Origin: Flavobacterium fluvii
GTDB lineage: Bacteria > Bacteroidota > Bacteroidia > Flavobacteriales > Flavobacteriaceae
Direction of reading: 5' to 3'
DNA length: 64,000 nucleotides
NCBI RefSeq assembly: GCF_900129545.1
Contig: NZ_FQWB01000001.1
Location: 558,001-622,000, forward strand
Under the pieces are notes generated by a model that saw nothing but the letters and a program-made list of their open reading frames with translations, searched no databases and had not been told where the DNA came from. The translations under genes and the position numbers were made by a program. Shown here one piece after another: positions 46,903 through 55,996 of this stretch (position 1 is its first letter; every line of letters begins with the position of its first letter).

Positions 46903-49900
46903 TTAATTCTCAATTTTGGCTATAGACATTTTACCGTTGTATGGAGTACTTCCTTTAGACTGTAAAGCTTTTTTAGCCTCTTCAATATTGTCAAATTTAT
47001 CATAGTAAATAAAATATCTACTTGTGTTAACGTCATAGAAGAAATTTATGTTGGTCTGTCCCGCAGCGACTGTTTTTGTTAAAAAAGCATCTCTTTTCGC
47101 AACATCGCTATGAACGGCCACCACTAAATAATAACCACTATTCACATTTTTAATACTTTTTAAAATTTGCATGTTGGCCTGTTCTTCTCCATAATCAAAA
47201 TCTGCTGGTTTTAACAGAGTAGCACTGTAAGGAGTCGTCTCTTTTATGCGTTCCAGGGTCGCTTTGTCTTGTGAAAATCTATCTCCTTCATTAACAAAGG
47301 CAGCCTTTTTTATTCTTCTTTTTTTCTCGATTTCGGTGGCAATTTTGATTTGTTCCAATGATGAAACTAAATCCTTGTTTGATTGAACTGCTTGTGATTG
47401 CTCGTTTTTCAGTGCTTCAATTGTTTTCAAATAATATTGGTTCAACGTTTCGTTTTTATCAGAAACTTTCTTGATTCTTTGATTGTACAAACCTTCCAAT
47501 TCTTTGATCTTGTCATTTTGAATTTTGTTTACTTCTGCTATCTGAAGATTCAAGGTTTCCAATGCTTTGCTTTCTCCTGCAGTGCTCTTGAATGGTTTTG
47601 GCTCTTTGAATATGCCTTTTTCACTTAAATCATTTTCCTCCTTCATATCCTGAAGATCTTTCTGTTTAGCGGATACGGTAGCATTCAAGTTAGTCAATAA
47701 TTGTTGTTGGGTCTTTTTAGCATTTTCTAATGACACAGCTATATTATCCATCGATTTTGCAATATCATCTTTTGGCGCTACAGCAGCTTTAGCGAGAGCA
47801 TCGGCTTTAGCTTTAGCATCAGCATCCAATTTTGCTTTGGCATCAGCGGCTAATTTTGCTTGAGCAAGGGCGTCGGCTTTAGCTTTGGCGTCAGCGGCAA
47901 GTTTTTCTTGGGCAAGGGCGTCGGCTTTGGCTTTGGCATCAGCTGCTAATTTTTCTTGGGCAAGAGCGTCGGCTTTGGCTTTCGCATCAGCTGCAAGTTT
48001 TTCTTGGGCAAGAGCATCTGCTTTTGCTTTGGCATCTGCTGCAAGTTTTGCTTGAGCAAGAGCATCGGCTTTGGCTTTGGCGTCAGCGGCAAGTTTTTCT
48101 TGAGCAAGGGCATCGGCTTTGGCTTTGGCATCAGCGGCTAATTTTGCTTGAGCAAGGGCATCCGATTTAGCTTTGGCATCTGCTGCAAGTTTTGCTTGAG
48201 CAAGGGCGTCTGCTTTGGCTTTGGCGTCATCGGCTAATTTTGCTTGGGCAAGAGCGTCAGCTTTGGCTTTAGCATCAGCAGCTAATTTTTCTTGAGCGAG
48301 GGCATCCGCTTTGGCTTTGGCGTCAGCATCCAATTTGGCTTGAGCGACAGCATCTGTTTTTGGTTTGGAAACAGTTGTTGGTTTAGATTTGGCAAGAGCA
48401 TCAGCTTTGGCTTTGGCGTCAGCAGCCAGTTTTGCTTTTGCAAGAGCATCTGCTTTTGCTTTGGCATCTGCTGCAAGTTTTGCTTGGGCAAGAGCGTCGG
48501 CTTTGGCTTTGGCGTCAGCTGCAAGTTTTGCTTTTGCAAGAGAATCCGCTTTAGCTTTGGCGTCAGCATCCAATTTGGCTTGAGCGACAGCATCTGTTTT
48601 TGGTTTGGAAACAGATGTTGGTTTAGATTTGGCAAGAGCGTCGGCTTTGGCTTTTGCATCAGCGGCCAATTTCGCTTGAGCGAGGGCATCAGCTTTAGCT
48701 TTCGCATCAGCTTTGACCTTGGCGTCAGCGGCTAATTTTGCTTTTGCAAGAGCATCGGCTTTTGCTTTCGCATCGGCAGCCAATTTCGCTTGAGCGACAG
48801 CATCTGTTTTCGGTTTGGAATCAGTTGTTGGTTTAGGTTTGGCAAGAGCATCAGCTTTGGCTTTCGCAGCGGCATCCAATTTGGCTTGTGCAACAGCGGC
48901 TCTTCTTACCTTTACCTCGGCAGCCTGTTGTTCTTTTTTCGCTTTTTCTTCAGGAGTTAGTTTAGGTGGCGTATATGCTGTTCTTCGAGTATCGGCAGCA
49001 GGAATTACAGATCCTTCTTCGTCATCAACATATGAATTATTCTTGCTTTTGAATTTATAAGCCAAAACAATTTCGTGTGAGGCTCCGAAATTTGATAAAT
49101 CACCTGTTCCGGTTTCATAATTATATTCAAAAGATATGTTTTGTGTGATGTTCAAGCCTATTCCTCCAGAGATTCCGTACAGTGAGTTGTATCCGGCTTG
49201 CGCCCAAACTCCAATCGGTATGTTAAGCATGGCCAATCCTGAAACTATGGTTTTGTCTTTTTTGAATTCGGTCTTAAGTAAACCTGAAAATTTACTTCTG
49301 TCGAAAAACCCGTTTGCATCGATATATCCGGTGTGCATGATGTGGGCTTCAATGCTTTTTTCAGGATCATCCTCAACTATTTTGGAAGTATTGATATTAT
49401 ATAAAACCAAATTATTTACCGAAAGACCGAAATCAAGAAAAGCCGTTCCGTAATTAATTCCTGGATTCACGGTTATTAAAGCATTTGAAGGTATGTTTTC
49501 CAGTGATGGATCTGGGTAATTTGTAATTACTTTTGATTCATTTAAACCGCTTTTGTAAACTCCTAAATTAACCCCAAAAGTTAGATTGCTATCGCTTTGA
49601 AGTTGAACATTGTGGGCATAATTTGCCACTGCGCCAAAAGTGGTCAACATACCGTAATTTTGCTGAAACACGCCAAAAGCAATGGCTTCATTTTCCCTGA
49701 ATCTTCCTGAATAACTAAATAAATAAGTTTGTGGAGCATTTTCGAATTGGATCCATTGCCTTTTATTATATAAACTAATATATGTGTTTTGTTCTCTAAC
49801 AAAACTGAACGTTGGATTGATAATATATCTATTGAACTTTAAAGAATTCCTAACCGGAAGTGCAAACGAAACAACTCCATCCTCTTGGGAATAGAGCATT

Positions 49901-49950
49901 TGCTTCGCAAATAAAAGAAAGACAATAACTACAAAGTACTGTTGTTTCAT
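46903..49950 (-). CDS. sprD: SprD-like: PorP/SprF barrel fused to TolA-like repeat, coiled coil and SPOR-like end
   Basis: A 1,015-residue envelope protein. Signal peptide (1-21); PorP/SprF-type barrel (about 25-300), with RYIINPTFSFVREQNTYISL and FEYNYETGTG; a long Ala/Lys/Asp tract (about 333-722) built from 16-residue units close to AKADALAQAKLAADAK, interrupted by KSKPTSVSKPKTDAVAQ-type linkers; a coiled coil (about 730-880); and a C-terminal SPOR-like segment (about 936-1012; SGYYLVVAVHSDVAKRDAFL, SRYFIYYDKFDNIEEAKKAL). By position between sprC and sprB it corresponds to sprD of F. johnsoniae. It could tie the outer membrane to peptidoglycan. Its stop is 116 bp from sprB. Confidence 0.78.
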   Translation of the reverse strand: MKQQYFVVIVFLLFAKQMLYSQEDGVVSFALPVRNSLKFNRYIINPTFSFVREQNTYISLYNKRQWIQFENAPQTYLFSYSGRFRENEAIAFGVFQQNYGMLTTFGAVANYAHNVQLQSDSNLTFGVNLGVYKSGLNESKVITNYPDPSLENIPSNALITVNPGINYGTAFLDFGLSVNNLVLYNINTSKIVEDDPEKSIEAHIMHTGYIDANGFFDRSKFSGLLKTEFKKDKTIVSGLAMLNIPIGVWAQAGYNSLYGISGGIGLNITQNISFEYNYETGTGDLSNFGASHEIVLAYKFKSKNNSYVDDEEGSVIPAADTRRTAYTPPKLTPEEKAKKEQQAAEVKVRRAAVAQAKLDAAAKAKADALAKPKPTTDSKPKTDAVAQAKLAADAKAKADALAKAKLAADAKVKADAKAKADALAQAKLAADAKAKADALAKSKPTSVSKPKTDAVAQAKLDADAKAKADSLAKAKLAADAKAKADALAQAKLAADAKAKADALAKAKLAADAKAKADALAKSKPTTVSKPKTDAVAQAKLDADAKAKADALAQEKLAADAKAKADALAQAKLADDAKAKADALAQAKLAADAKAKSDALAQAKLAADAKAKADALAQEKLAADAKAKADALAQAKLAADAKAKADALAQEKLAADAKAKADALAQEKLAADAKAKADALAQEKLAADAKAKADALAQAKLAADAKAKLDADAKAKADALAKAAVAPKDDIAKSMDNIAVSLENAKKTQQQLLTNLNATVSAKQKDLQDMKEENDLSEKGIFKEPKPFKSTAGESKALETLNLQIAEVNKIQNDKIKELEGLYNQRIKKVSDKNETLNQYYLKTIEALKNEQSQAVQSNKDLVSSLEQIKIATEIEKKRRIKKAAFVNEGDRFSQDKATLERIKETTPYSATLLKPADFDYGEEQANMQILKSIKNVNSGYYLVVAVHSDVAKRDAFLTKTVAAGQTNINFFYDVNTSRYFIYYDKFDNIEEAKKALQSKGSTPYNGKMSIAKIEN
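47784..48950 (-). repeat. 48-bp minisatellite-like coding repeat in sprD
   Basis: About two dozen imperfect 48-bp units encode the 16-residue Ala/Lys-rich repeat. Units differ by synonymous changes and A-to-E swaps (AQAKL/AQEKL). Such a tract is prone to slippage and misassembly. Confidence 0.85.
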
Positions 49951-49951
49951 A

Positions 49952-51424
49952 TTATTTCACTAGAGTTATGGATCCTTTTTTTACTTTCCCACCTTGTGTT
50001 GTCAGAATATAATAATAAACCGGGTTTACATTTTTAAAATCAATTTGGCTTTCTGGCCAATTGTTTAAATAATTATTGGAGGTAAATACAACTTCGCCGG
50101 TAGCGCTCATTATTACAACTTCCGTGTTGCTGCCAACACTGTATTCTTGGGGTATTACCCATGTATCGTTTATCCCGTCATTGTTCGGGCTAATCAAATT
50201 GGGAATTTCGACAACACTTGAATCTACGGCAGAATTTACTTCAAAAGGAATTTCGTCCACAATGACACATCCTGAATTTTGGGTAACTATGACTTTATAA
50301 CTTCCCTCGCTGGTTACTGCATAAGTATTTCCTTGAACCCCCGCTATTAATGTATTATTTTGATACCATTGAAAAGTGGGATTTACGGCATTTGTCGTTA
50401 CAACAACATTCTTCGTTTCTCCATCTATAATAACACTTGGGTTGGGAATGTTTATGCTGCTTTCCATTTTAAATTCTTTCAAATCTATGGAATAAGTATT
50501 GTTACAACCGCCAAAATCAATGGCTACAGAATATAATCCTGCTTGGTTTGTCGTATATGTTGCACTGGTTGCCCCGTTTATTTTCACATTGTCTTTATAC
50601 CATTGATGTGAATTTCCCGCCATTGAACTAAGTGTTGTGAGATTCCCTCCTGAACAAAAAGGATTTCCCAAACTTGAGGTTATGGCTCCTGATGTTCCTC
50701 CCGAAGCTTCGGAAACAGTCACGCTATTGGAACGAGAATTGGAATCGGTACATGAAGCATAATCAATGGCAACATAATAGGTTCCTGCCGAGTTTACAAG
50801 TAATGATGGCCCCGTTTGTCCAGAAATAACAGTCGTTCCTTTGTACCATTTATACTTTATATTCGGATAATTTGCCGGCGAGGAGTTGGGTATGCTTGGT
50901 GTTGGATTATCAATCGATAAAGTAACATTTCCGCCTGTGCAAATAGTGGCAGTTGATTGTCTGTTGTTAATATAATAAACGTCTTCAAATGGTTTGTAAT
51001 AGGCCGGAAAGAACGACAAAGTGCCGCTCGGGTTATTGGGGTCTTTTATGGAAAAACTACCGCTAACAAATCCCGTGGAACTTTTGACTCTCAGCTTGTA
51101 ATTTTCAGATCCAATTAAATTTGTGGGTACTGCAAATGTTACCGTTTTTTGGCTAACCGTCACGTCGATTGTGGACAAGGTTGTCGTACTAACAGGATTG
51201 GTGAAACTTCCTGAAATATCTGAAAGCTGTACTTCAAAAGTAGTTGAAACCGGGAAACCCGCATGATTGAAAGTCGCATCAAACTGATTGTAATTACCCG
51301 CACAAATTTTACTGAAAGTTAGCGTTTGGGGAGCTATGGTTTGGCCGTTAATTGTTGTGGTTAACGAGAAAACCAAAGACAAAAAACAAAAAAAATATTT
51401 ATTTACAATGGAAATCTTCATCAA
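49952..51424 (-). CDS. sprC: SprC-like secreted protein with Ig-like modules and type-B sorting domain
   Basis: A 490-residue surface or secreted protein. Signal peptide about 1-28 (ending TINGQ). Three Ig-like modules are seen around IKYKWYKGTTVISGQTG, GNSHQWYKDNVKINGATS and VNPTFQWYQNNTLIAGVQG, each ending with a Cys-containing GTYYVAIDY/GSYKVIV strand. The C-terminus (about 405-490; EIPNLISPNNDGINDTWVIP) is a gliding-type type IX sorting domain. One base separates its stop from sprD. Position and build match sprC of F. johnsoniae, where loss reduces but does not abolish gliding; the symbol rests mainly on gene order. Confidence 0.78.
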   Translation of the reverse strand: MMKISIVNKYFFCFLSLVFSLTTTINGQTIAPQTLTFSKICAGNYNQFDATFNHAGFPVSTTFEVQLSDISGSFTNPVSTTTLSTIDVTVSQKTVTFAVPTNLIGSENYKLRVKSSTGFVSGSFSIKDPNNPSGTLSFFPAYYKPFEDVYYINNRQSTATICTGGNVTLSIDNPTPSIPNSSPANYPNIKYKWYKGTTVISGQTGPSLLVNSAGTYYVAIDYASCTDSNSRSNSVTVSEASGGTSGAITSSLGNPFCSGGNLTTLSSMAGNSHQWYKDNVKINGATSATYTTNQAGLYSVAIDFGGCNNTYSIDLKEFKMESSINIPNPSVIIDGETKNVVVTTNAVNPTFQWYQNNTLIAGVQGNTYAVTSEGSYKVIVTQNSGCVIVDEIPFEVNSAVDSSVVEIPNLISPNNDGINDTWVIPQEYSVGSNTEVVIMSATGEVVFTSNNYLNNWPESQIDFKNVNPVYYYILTTQGGKVKKGSITLVK

Positions 51425-51518
51425 CTAAAATATTTACTTAGCCGGTATTTAAATAAATATTTTTTTTATAAAAATTACGGCTCAATTATTACAAAAACGT
51501 TCATTTTATTTGTTTTAT

Positions 51519-52808
51519 TTAATCTTCGCTTGAAACTGTTATTCCACCTATTCGCAATCTAAAATCGGGTCTTTTATCATTCATGAAATCAATGAAAGTC
51601 ACATTGTTCTCGGCTTTGGAATAGACATTGGCAAAAGCGGCATTTCCGTACCAACTTTCTAAATCTTCGTTATTGGAATTGTCCGCAACAAAAATATTAC
51701 CCTTGCATAGATTGAAATACATCTGTTCCAATTTGATTTTCTTTAGATTTTCATCATTAATATAGATTGCCTTATCCAACAATATCGCGGGATTAAAACC
51801 AGAAATCACACTTTTCTTGAAGTCAATCGAAGCATTGTCGGCAATGAAAACACCCTCTTTAATTAGGCCAGATTCTATATCGGCTTTCACATTTTCACTA
51901 TTGTTGACCAATGTTAAATTTCTTGCCGTAACAAAAGTGTGCTTTTTGGTAAAATCAACTTCTTCTTTTTTATTATAAGAAAGCACATTCAAACAACGAG
52001 AACCCGTGCTGTTTGTCAAATAAGAAGAACGAATGGCCAATGAATTTTCTATACGGCATTGTGTGCCATAATTAAATTTATAATCATCATTGCTTGATTT
52101 ATAAGAAATCAGCTTTAACAAATTGACTTCTCCTCCCAGGATTTCAAAAGAATCTCCGCCAGAATGACTTGCCATTACATTTTCGATTATGGTTTTATTT
52201 CCAACTCCCGCCAATAACAACGCATTAAAATTATCGCCTCCTTTGACTTTTGCTCCTGCGAATTCTATTCTTACGAATCTTAAAACTCCAGAATTACTGG
52301 CTGTATTATTTCCTCCATAACCCGATAAAAGGGCATCTGTGTCAAAATTTACTGAAGAAACATTCCCAAATTTATTGGTCGGCGCATCACCAAGAATAAT
52401 TATTCCTCCCCAATCACCCGATTTTCTAACAGTTTTGTTGGAAGTAAAAACTATGGGATCCGTTTCTAAACCTTCGGCAATTATAGAAGCTCCTTTTGTA
52501 ATAATAAGAGAAGCTTTGGACTCATAATCTCCCATTATAACTGTTCCGGGTTCAATGGTCAAGGTTGCATTGTTTGTTACATAAACATTGCCTTGCAACA
52601 GATATACATTTTTTTTGTACAGCTTTGTGTCTGCATTGATATTACCTGTCAAAATCTGGTTTACCTCGTCATAATCAATTTTGTTGGGTTTAAAGTCTGT
52701 CCAGTTATTTAACCAGCTGTTAAATCCTGTTATTCCTTTTTCTTGTTGTGCATTTATGTCACAAACCACCAAAAGGACTAATGCTATTATTTGTATTGAT
52801 TTTTTCAT
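51519..52808 (-). CDS. Exported beta-helix-like protein of the spr cluster
   Basis: A 429-residue exported protein with signal peptide (about 1-20, ending DINAQ). The middle reads as a right-handed parallel beta-helix, with repeated short strands and turns such as GNVYVTNNATLTIEPGTVIM, GASIIAEG, DPIVFTSN and GDWGGIIILGDAPTNK. Many secreted Bacteroidota proteins share this module. No type IX sorting domain is obvious at the C-terminus (RLRIGGITVSSED), so the final location is uncertain. It lies 94 bp upstream of sprC, the position of an unnamed gene in the F. johnsoniae spr operon. Function unknown. Confidence 0.78.
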   Translation of the reverse strand: MKKSIQIIALVLLVVCDINAQQEKGITGFNSWLNNWTDFKPNKIDYDEVNQILTGNINADTKLYKKNVYLLQGNVYVTNNATLTIEPGTVIMGDYESKASLIITKGASIIAEGLETDPIVFTSNKTVRKSGDWGGIIILGDAPTNKFGNVSSVNFDTDALLSGYGGNNTASNSGVLRFVRIEFAGAKVKGGDNFNALLLAGVGNKTIIENVMASHSGGDSFEILGGEVNLLKLISYKSSNDDYKFNYGTQCRIENSLAIRSSYLTNSTGSRCLNVLSYNKKEEVDFTKKHTFVTARNLTLVNNSENVKADIESGLIKEGVFIADNASIDFKKSVISGFNPAILLDKAIYINDENLKKIKLEQMYFNLCKGNIFVADNSNNEDLESWYGNAAFANVYSKAENNVTFIDFMNDKRPDFRLRIGGITVSSED

Positions 52809-52885
52809 GACTTAAAATTTATAATTTTTCAGCATTTTTTCTACCCAATTTTTAAACTTAAAAAAGAATGATCTTGTTGATGAAA

Positions 52886-53329
52886 TTACATGTCGTCAAA
52901 TTCATGCAATGATTTCAAAATGTTTTCATAAAATAGAATGGCTTTTACCAAATCGTCCTTGTCGGAATAAGGCAATATCTTTTTTTGATAACTGGTCGTT
53001 GTCTCAAGATAACTTGTCGTGTTTTCTTCCTGTGATTCAAAAGCCTTTCTGTACTCGGAAGTATAAGGAATTCCAAAATCAATCAGGGTAATCCCTGGTT
53101 TAGTGGCCAATGCTATATAAGGTAATGTTTTGGCAAGAACTCCCACTCGTTCTACACACAATTCTAGCAACGCACCTTTGGGCAGTTCGGACAATTCTTT
53201 CTTGTCATAAAACTTTTTTATTATGGCAGTCCTGCTGATAATACTTTGTGGAGCGTTTTTACTTTGAGAAAAAGTTGCTGTCGATACTAATAAAATAATA
53301 ATACTGGTAAAAATAATTTTAGATTTCAT
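52886..53329 (-). CDS. Small exported protein, first gene of the spr cluster
   Basis: A 147-residue protein with a clear signal peptide (MKSKIIFTSIIILLVSTATFSQ; cleavage near 22) and no lipobox. The mature part is helical and hydrophilic (KKFYDKKELSELPKGALLEL, TTSYQKKILPYSDKDDLVKA). I do not recognise a family. It is 77 bp upstream of the beta-helix gene and first in the leftward cluster, so it is likely co-transcribed with the gliding genes. A role in SprB assembly or gliding is only guilt by association. Confidence 0.72.
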   Translation of the reverse strand: MKSKIIFTSIIILLVSTATFSQSKNAPQSIISRTAIIKKFYDKKELSELPKGALLELCVERVGVLAKTLPYIALATKPGITLIDFGIPYTSEYRKAFESQEENTTSYLETTTSYQKKILPYSDKDDLVKAILFYENILKSLHEFDDM

Positions 53330-53352
53330 AGGCTAAGCTTTAATTGGGTTAA

Positions 53353-53382
53353 CAAACTTACAAAACAAAATTTAATCTACAA
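53353..53382 (-). promoter_or_regulatory. Putative promoter of the spr gliding operon
   Basis: On the minus strand, TTG - 19 bp - TAAGTTTG, matching the Bacteroidota consensus in both boxes and spacing. The -7 box is 23 bp before the first gene. Confidence 0.45.
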
Positions 53383-53749
53383 TTTTATTTTTCAATTTTA
53401 TATATTAAAAGTATTACAAATTATTAAAAATATTACAAAATATCGAATATATCTGCACTTAATCCGATTTTTTTGAAATGACTGACAACAATTTAACAAG
53501 ATTAATAAGCTGCAAAAAAAATATTATAAAGAATTAACATAGCTTTTTTAAGACAATATTTAAATTTTTAAGCCGGCAAAACATCGCATTTCATAAAATA
53601 AAAACCATCGAATAAAAGACTCGTTAATCCGATTGTTTAAAAAATGTACGTTTGGAGGTCAAAAACAGAAACCTGTATAATGGACTCTCTGGAATCCACG
53701 ATTTCTTAAAACTTTGCAATCTAAATTTCGGGGCTATTCCTATTTCTGC

Positions 53750-53757
53750 TATATTTG
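53750..53757 (+). promoter_or_regulatory. Putative -7 box for holB, near-leaderless
   Basis: TATATTTG ends four bases before the chosen ATG at 53762. If used, transcription would begin at or next to the start codon. Confidence 0.4.
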
Positions 53758-53761
53758 CCTT

Positions 53762-54910
53762 ATGCAGTTTTCAGAAATTTTAGGGCAGGAACACATCAAA
53801 AACCACTTGACGCGAAGTGCCGATTTAGGCAGGATTCCCCACGCACAATTGTTTGTAGGACCGGAAGGAAGTGGCACTTTGCCAATGGCGATTGCCTATG
53901 CGCAATACATTTTGTGCAACAACCAGAACGGGGAAAATTCGGGTTCCAATGAAAGTTGCAATCTTAAATTCCAAAAAATTTCGCATCCCGATTTGCATTT
54001 CGTTTATCCAACCGTAAGCACCGAAGACGTGAAAACAAAACCCAAAAGCATTGATTTCATTGCCGATTGGAGACAATTTGTTGCCCAAAATCCCTACGGA
54101 GGTTTGTTCGATTGGTATTCCGTTTTAGGAGTCCAAAACAAACAAGGAGAAATCCGGGTTGACGATGCGCAAGAAATTTTGAAATCACTTTCCTTGAAAT
54201 CCTACGAAGGCGGTTATAAAATCATGATTGTTTGGATGGCCGACAAAATGAACACGGCCGCTTCCAACAAATTGTTGAAATTATTGGAAGAACCGCCGGA
54301 AAAAACCATTTTCATACTCATTTCCGAAAACGAAGAAGACATTATCCAAACCATACGTTCTCGTTGTCAGGTTTTACATTTCATAGGATTAAGCGAAAGT
54401 GTTATTACCGAAGCCTTGGTTTCTCGCGAAAACATGGAGCCAAAACTGGCCACGAAAATCGCCCATCAAGCACAAGGAAATTACAACAAAGCCCTGCATT
54501 TGCTCAAGGATGACAGCGACGAATTTCCGTTCGAACAATGGTTCGTGGTTTGGGTTCGTGCGGCTTTCAAGGCCAAAGGAAATGCAGCCGTGATTGCGGA
54601 TTTGATTCAATGGAGCGAACAAATAGCCGCTTTGGGAAGAGAAACCCAAAAGAAATTCCTGCAATTTTGCATCGATATTTTCCGTCAGGCGTTGCTGCAC
54701 AATTATGAAACACCAAGTTTGGTTTATATCGAGCCAACGGTCGAAAATTTCACGATAGCAAAATTTGCCCCTTTTGTAAACGGCAACAACATTCACGAAA
54801 TATTCCAGGAATTATCCGATGCCATATATCATATTGAACGCAACGGAAATGCCAAAATCATTTTGACCGATTTGTCCATCAAACTCACTCGTTTAATACA
54901 TAAAAAATAA
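53762..54910 (+). CDS. holB: DNA polymerase III delta' subunit-like AAA+ protein
   Basis: Clamp-loader subunit of 382 residues. The start is taken at MQFSEILGQEHIKNHL, where family similarity begins; the open frame extends 16 residues further upstream without a convincing start. The P-loop position reads GPEGSGTLPMA, lacking the Lys of a working Walker A. That fits delta' rather than the ATP-hydrolysing DnaX. Other blocks: GGYKIMIVWMADKMNTAASN, KLLKLLEEPPEKTIFILISE, IIQTIRSRCQVLHF with the sensor/arginine region. The C-terminal collar domain follows. It heads a rightward run with a DoxX gene four bases downstream. Confidence 0.88.
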   Translation: MQFSEILGQEHIKNHLTRSADLGRIPHAQLFVGPEGSGTLPMAIAYAQYILCNNQNGENSGSNESCNLKFQKISHPDLHFVYPTVSTEDVKTKPKSIDFIADWRQFVAQNPYGGLFDWYSVLGVQNKQGEIRVDDAQEILKSLSLKSYEGGYKIMIVWMADKMNTAASNKLLKLLEEPPEKTIFILISENEEDIIQTIRSRCQVLHFIGLSESVITEALVSRENMEPKLATKIAHQAQGNYNKALHLLKDDSDEFPFEQWFVVWVRAAFKAKGNAAVIADLIQWSEQIAALGRETQKKFLQFCIDIFRQALLHNYETPSLVYIEPTVENFTIAKFAPFVNGNNIHEIFQELSDAIYHIERNGNAKIILTDLSIKLTRLIHKK

Positions 54911-54914
54911 GTTT

Positions 54915-55298
54915 ATGAACAACGCTGCCTCTATTCTAATTTTGATATTTCTGGCTCTTACATTTATACAATCGGGTTATGAAAAACTCTTTTATTGGAA
55001 AGATAACGTCGATTGGCTCAAGGAACATTTTGCCAAAACCAGACTCAAAAACTTGGTGCCTTTGGCCTTGGGACATCTTCTGGTTTTAGAATTAATTTCG
55101 GGAATTTTGTGCATAGTGGGTGTCATCGAACTTTTGGTGAACAATGGAAGAACTTTTGGTTTCTTTGGTGCCATTTTTTCGAGCATTACTTTACTGATGA
55201 TGCTTTTCGGACAACGATTGGCCAAAGATTATGACGGCGCCAGAACCATCGTCATTTACTTTATTCCTGCCGTCATGGCGGTGTATTGGTTGAATTAG
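54915..55298 (+). CDS. DoxX-like membrane protein
   Basis: A 127-residue inner-membrane protein with about four helices (about 4-22, 46-69, 78-97, 106-125). MNNAASILILIFLALTFIQS-GYEKLFYW and GHLLVLELISGILCIVGVIE fit the DoxX/DoxD-like family, whose members have been linked to quinone or thiol redox stress but whose biochemistry is unclear. It begins four bases after the holB-like stop, so co-transcription is likely, though a functional link is not evident. Confidence 0.8.
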   Translation: MNNAASILILIFLALTFIQSGYEKLFYWKDNVDWLKEHFAKTRLKNLVPLALGHLLVLELISGILCIVGVIELLVNNGRTFGFFGAIFSSITLLMMLFGQRLAKDYDGARTIVIYFIPAVMAVYWLN

Positions 55299-55354
55299 GA
55301 AAGAATCAATTTCAATGGCAATTTCAATGACAAATAATAAAAATAAAAACTTTG

Positions 55355-55435
55355 TGTCTTCGTGACTTTGGGGCAAAAAAAATTGTGACTTTGAAATAAA
55401 AACTTTGTGCCTTCGTGCCTTCGTGGCAAAAATCT
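55355..55435 (+). repeat. Dispersed intergenic repeat (CTTTGTG/CTTCGTG type), two tandem copies
   Basis: AAAACTTTGTGTCTTCGTGA near 55356 and AAAACTTTGTGCCTTCGTGC near 55398, each followed by GGCAAAAA. They match the hemE-hemD gap tract (complement) and the trpS upstream tract. Confidence 0.65.
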
Positions 55436-55450
55436 TTACACCAATAAGCT

Positions 55451-55960
55451 ATGACTCCAAAACATCCTTCCGAATCTTTGACCGTGTTGACCGATTTGGT
55501 TTTGCCAAGTGAAACCAATGCCTTGAACAATCTTTTTGGTGGCGAATTATTGGCTCGAATGGATCGTGCTGCCAGCATTTCGGCTGGAAGACATTCGCGC
55601 AGAATTGCCGTGACCGTTTCGGTAAACCACGTGGCTTTCAACAAGGCCGTTCCTTTGGGAAGCGTTGTCATTATTGAAGCCAAAGTATCCAGGTCCTTCA
55701 AGACTTCAATGGAAATATACCTTGACGTTTGGATTGAAGAACGAGAATCCGGCGAAAGAACCAAATCCAATGAAGCCATTTATACATTCGTGGCGGTAGA
55801 TGAAATGGGGAAACCTGTTGAAGTACCGCAAATTATTCCCGAAACCAAACTCGAAATCCATCGGTATGACGATGCCTTGAGAAGAAAACAATTGAGTTTG
55901 CTCTTGGCCGGAAAAATCAAACCTGAAGAAGCCACGGAATTAAAGGCGTTGTTTGTGTAA
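55451..55960 (+). CDS. Acyl-CoA thioesterase (hotdog fold)
   Basis: Hydrolyses acyl-CoA to free acid and CoA. A single hotdog domain in 169 residues: NALNNLFGGELLARMDRAAS near residue 24, the AVTVSVNHVAFNKAVPLGSV strand, IIEAKVSRSFKTSMEIYLDV, and ERTKSNEAIYTFVAVDEMGK. This pattern fits the YciA/BFIT group of medium- to long-chain thioesterases. The C-terminal 35 residues are helical and charged. It stands alone between a dispersed repeat and a lipoprotein gene. Confidence 0.86.
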   Translation: MTPKHPSESLTVLTDLVLPSETNALNNLFGGELLARMDRAASISAGRHSRRIAVTVSVNHVAFNKAVPLGSVVIIEAKVSRSFKTSMEIYLDVWIEERESGERTKSNEAIYTFVAVDEMGKPVEVPQIIPETKLEIHRYDDALRRKQLSLLLAGKIKPEEATELKALFV

Positions 55961-55996
55961 AATTCTTTTTCTTAAACCAATTTAAAGACAATCTTA

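Larger units (their letters stand above)
53330..53761. other. Long A+T-rich intergenic region between the divergent spr operon and holB
   Basis: These 432 bp carry no open frame that I trust. Apart from the two candidate promoters at its ends, I see only A/T-rich tracts, including a loose repeat of ATTACAAA around 53411-53440, and no RNA gene. Confidence 0.5.

Noticed and set aside
47770..48950. Regular ~48-bp repeats resembling a CRISPR or minisatellite array
   Set aside because: They are in frame, encode the Ala/Lys 16-mers of the SprD-like protein, have no unique spacers, and no cas genes are near.
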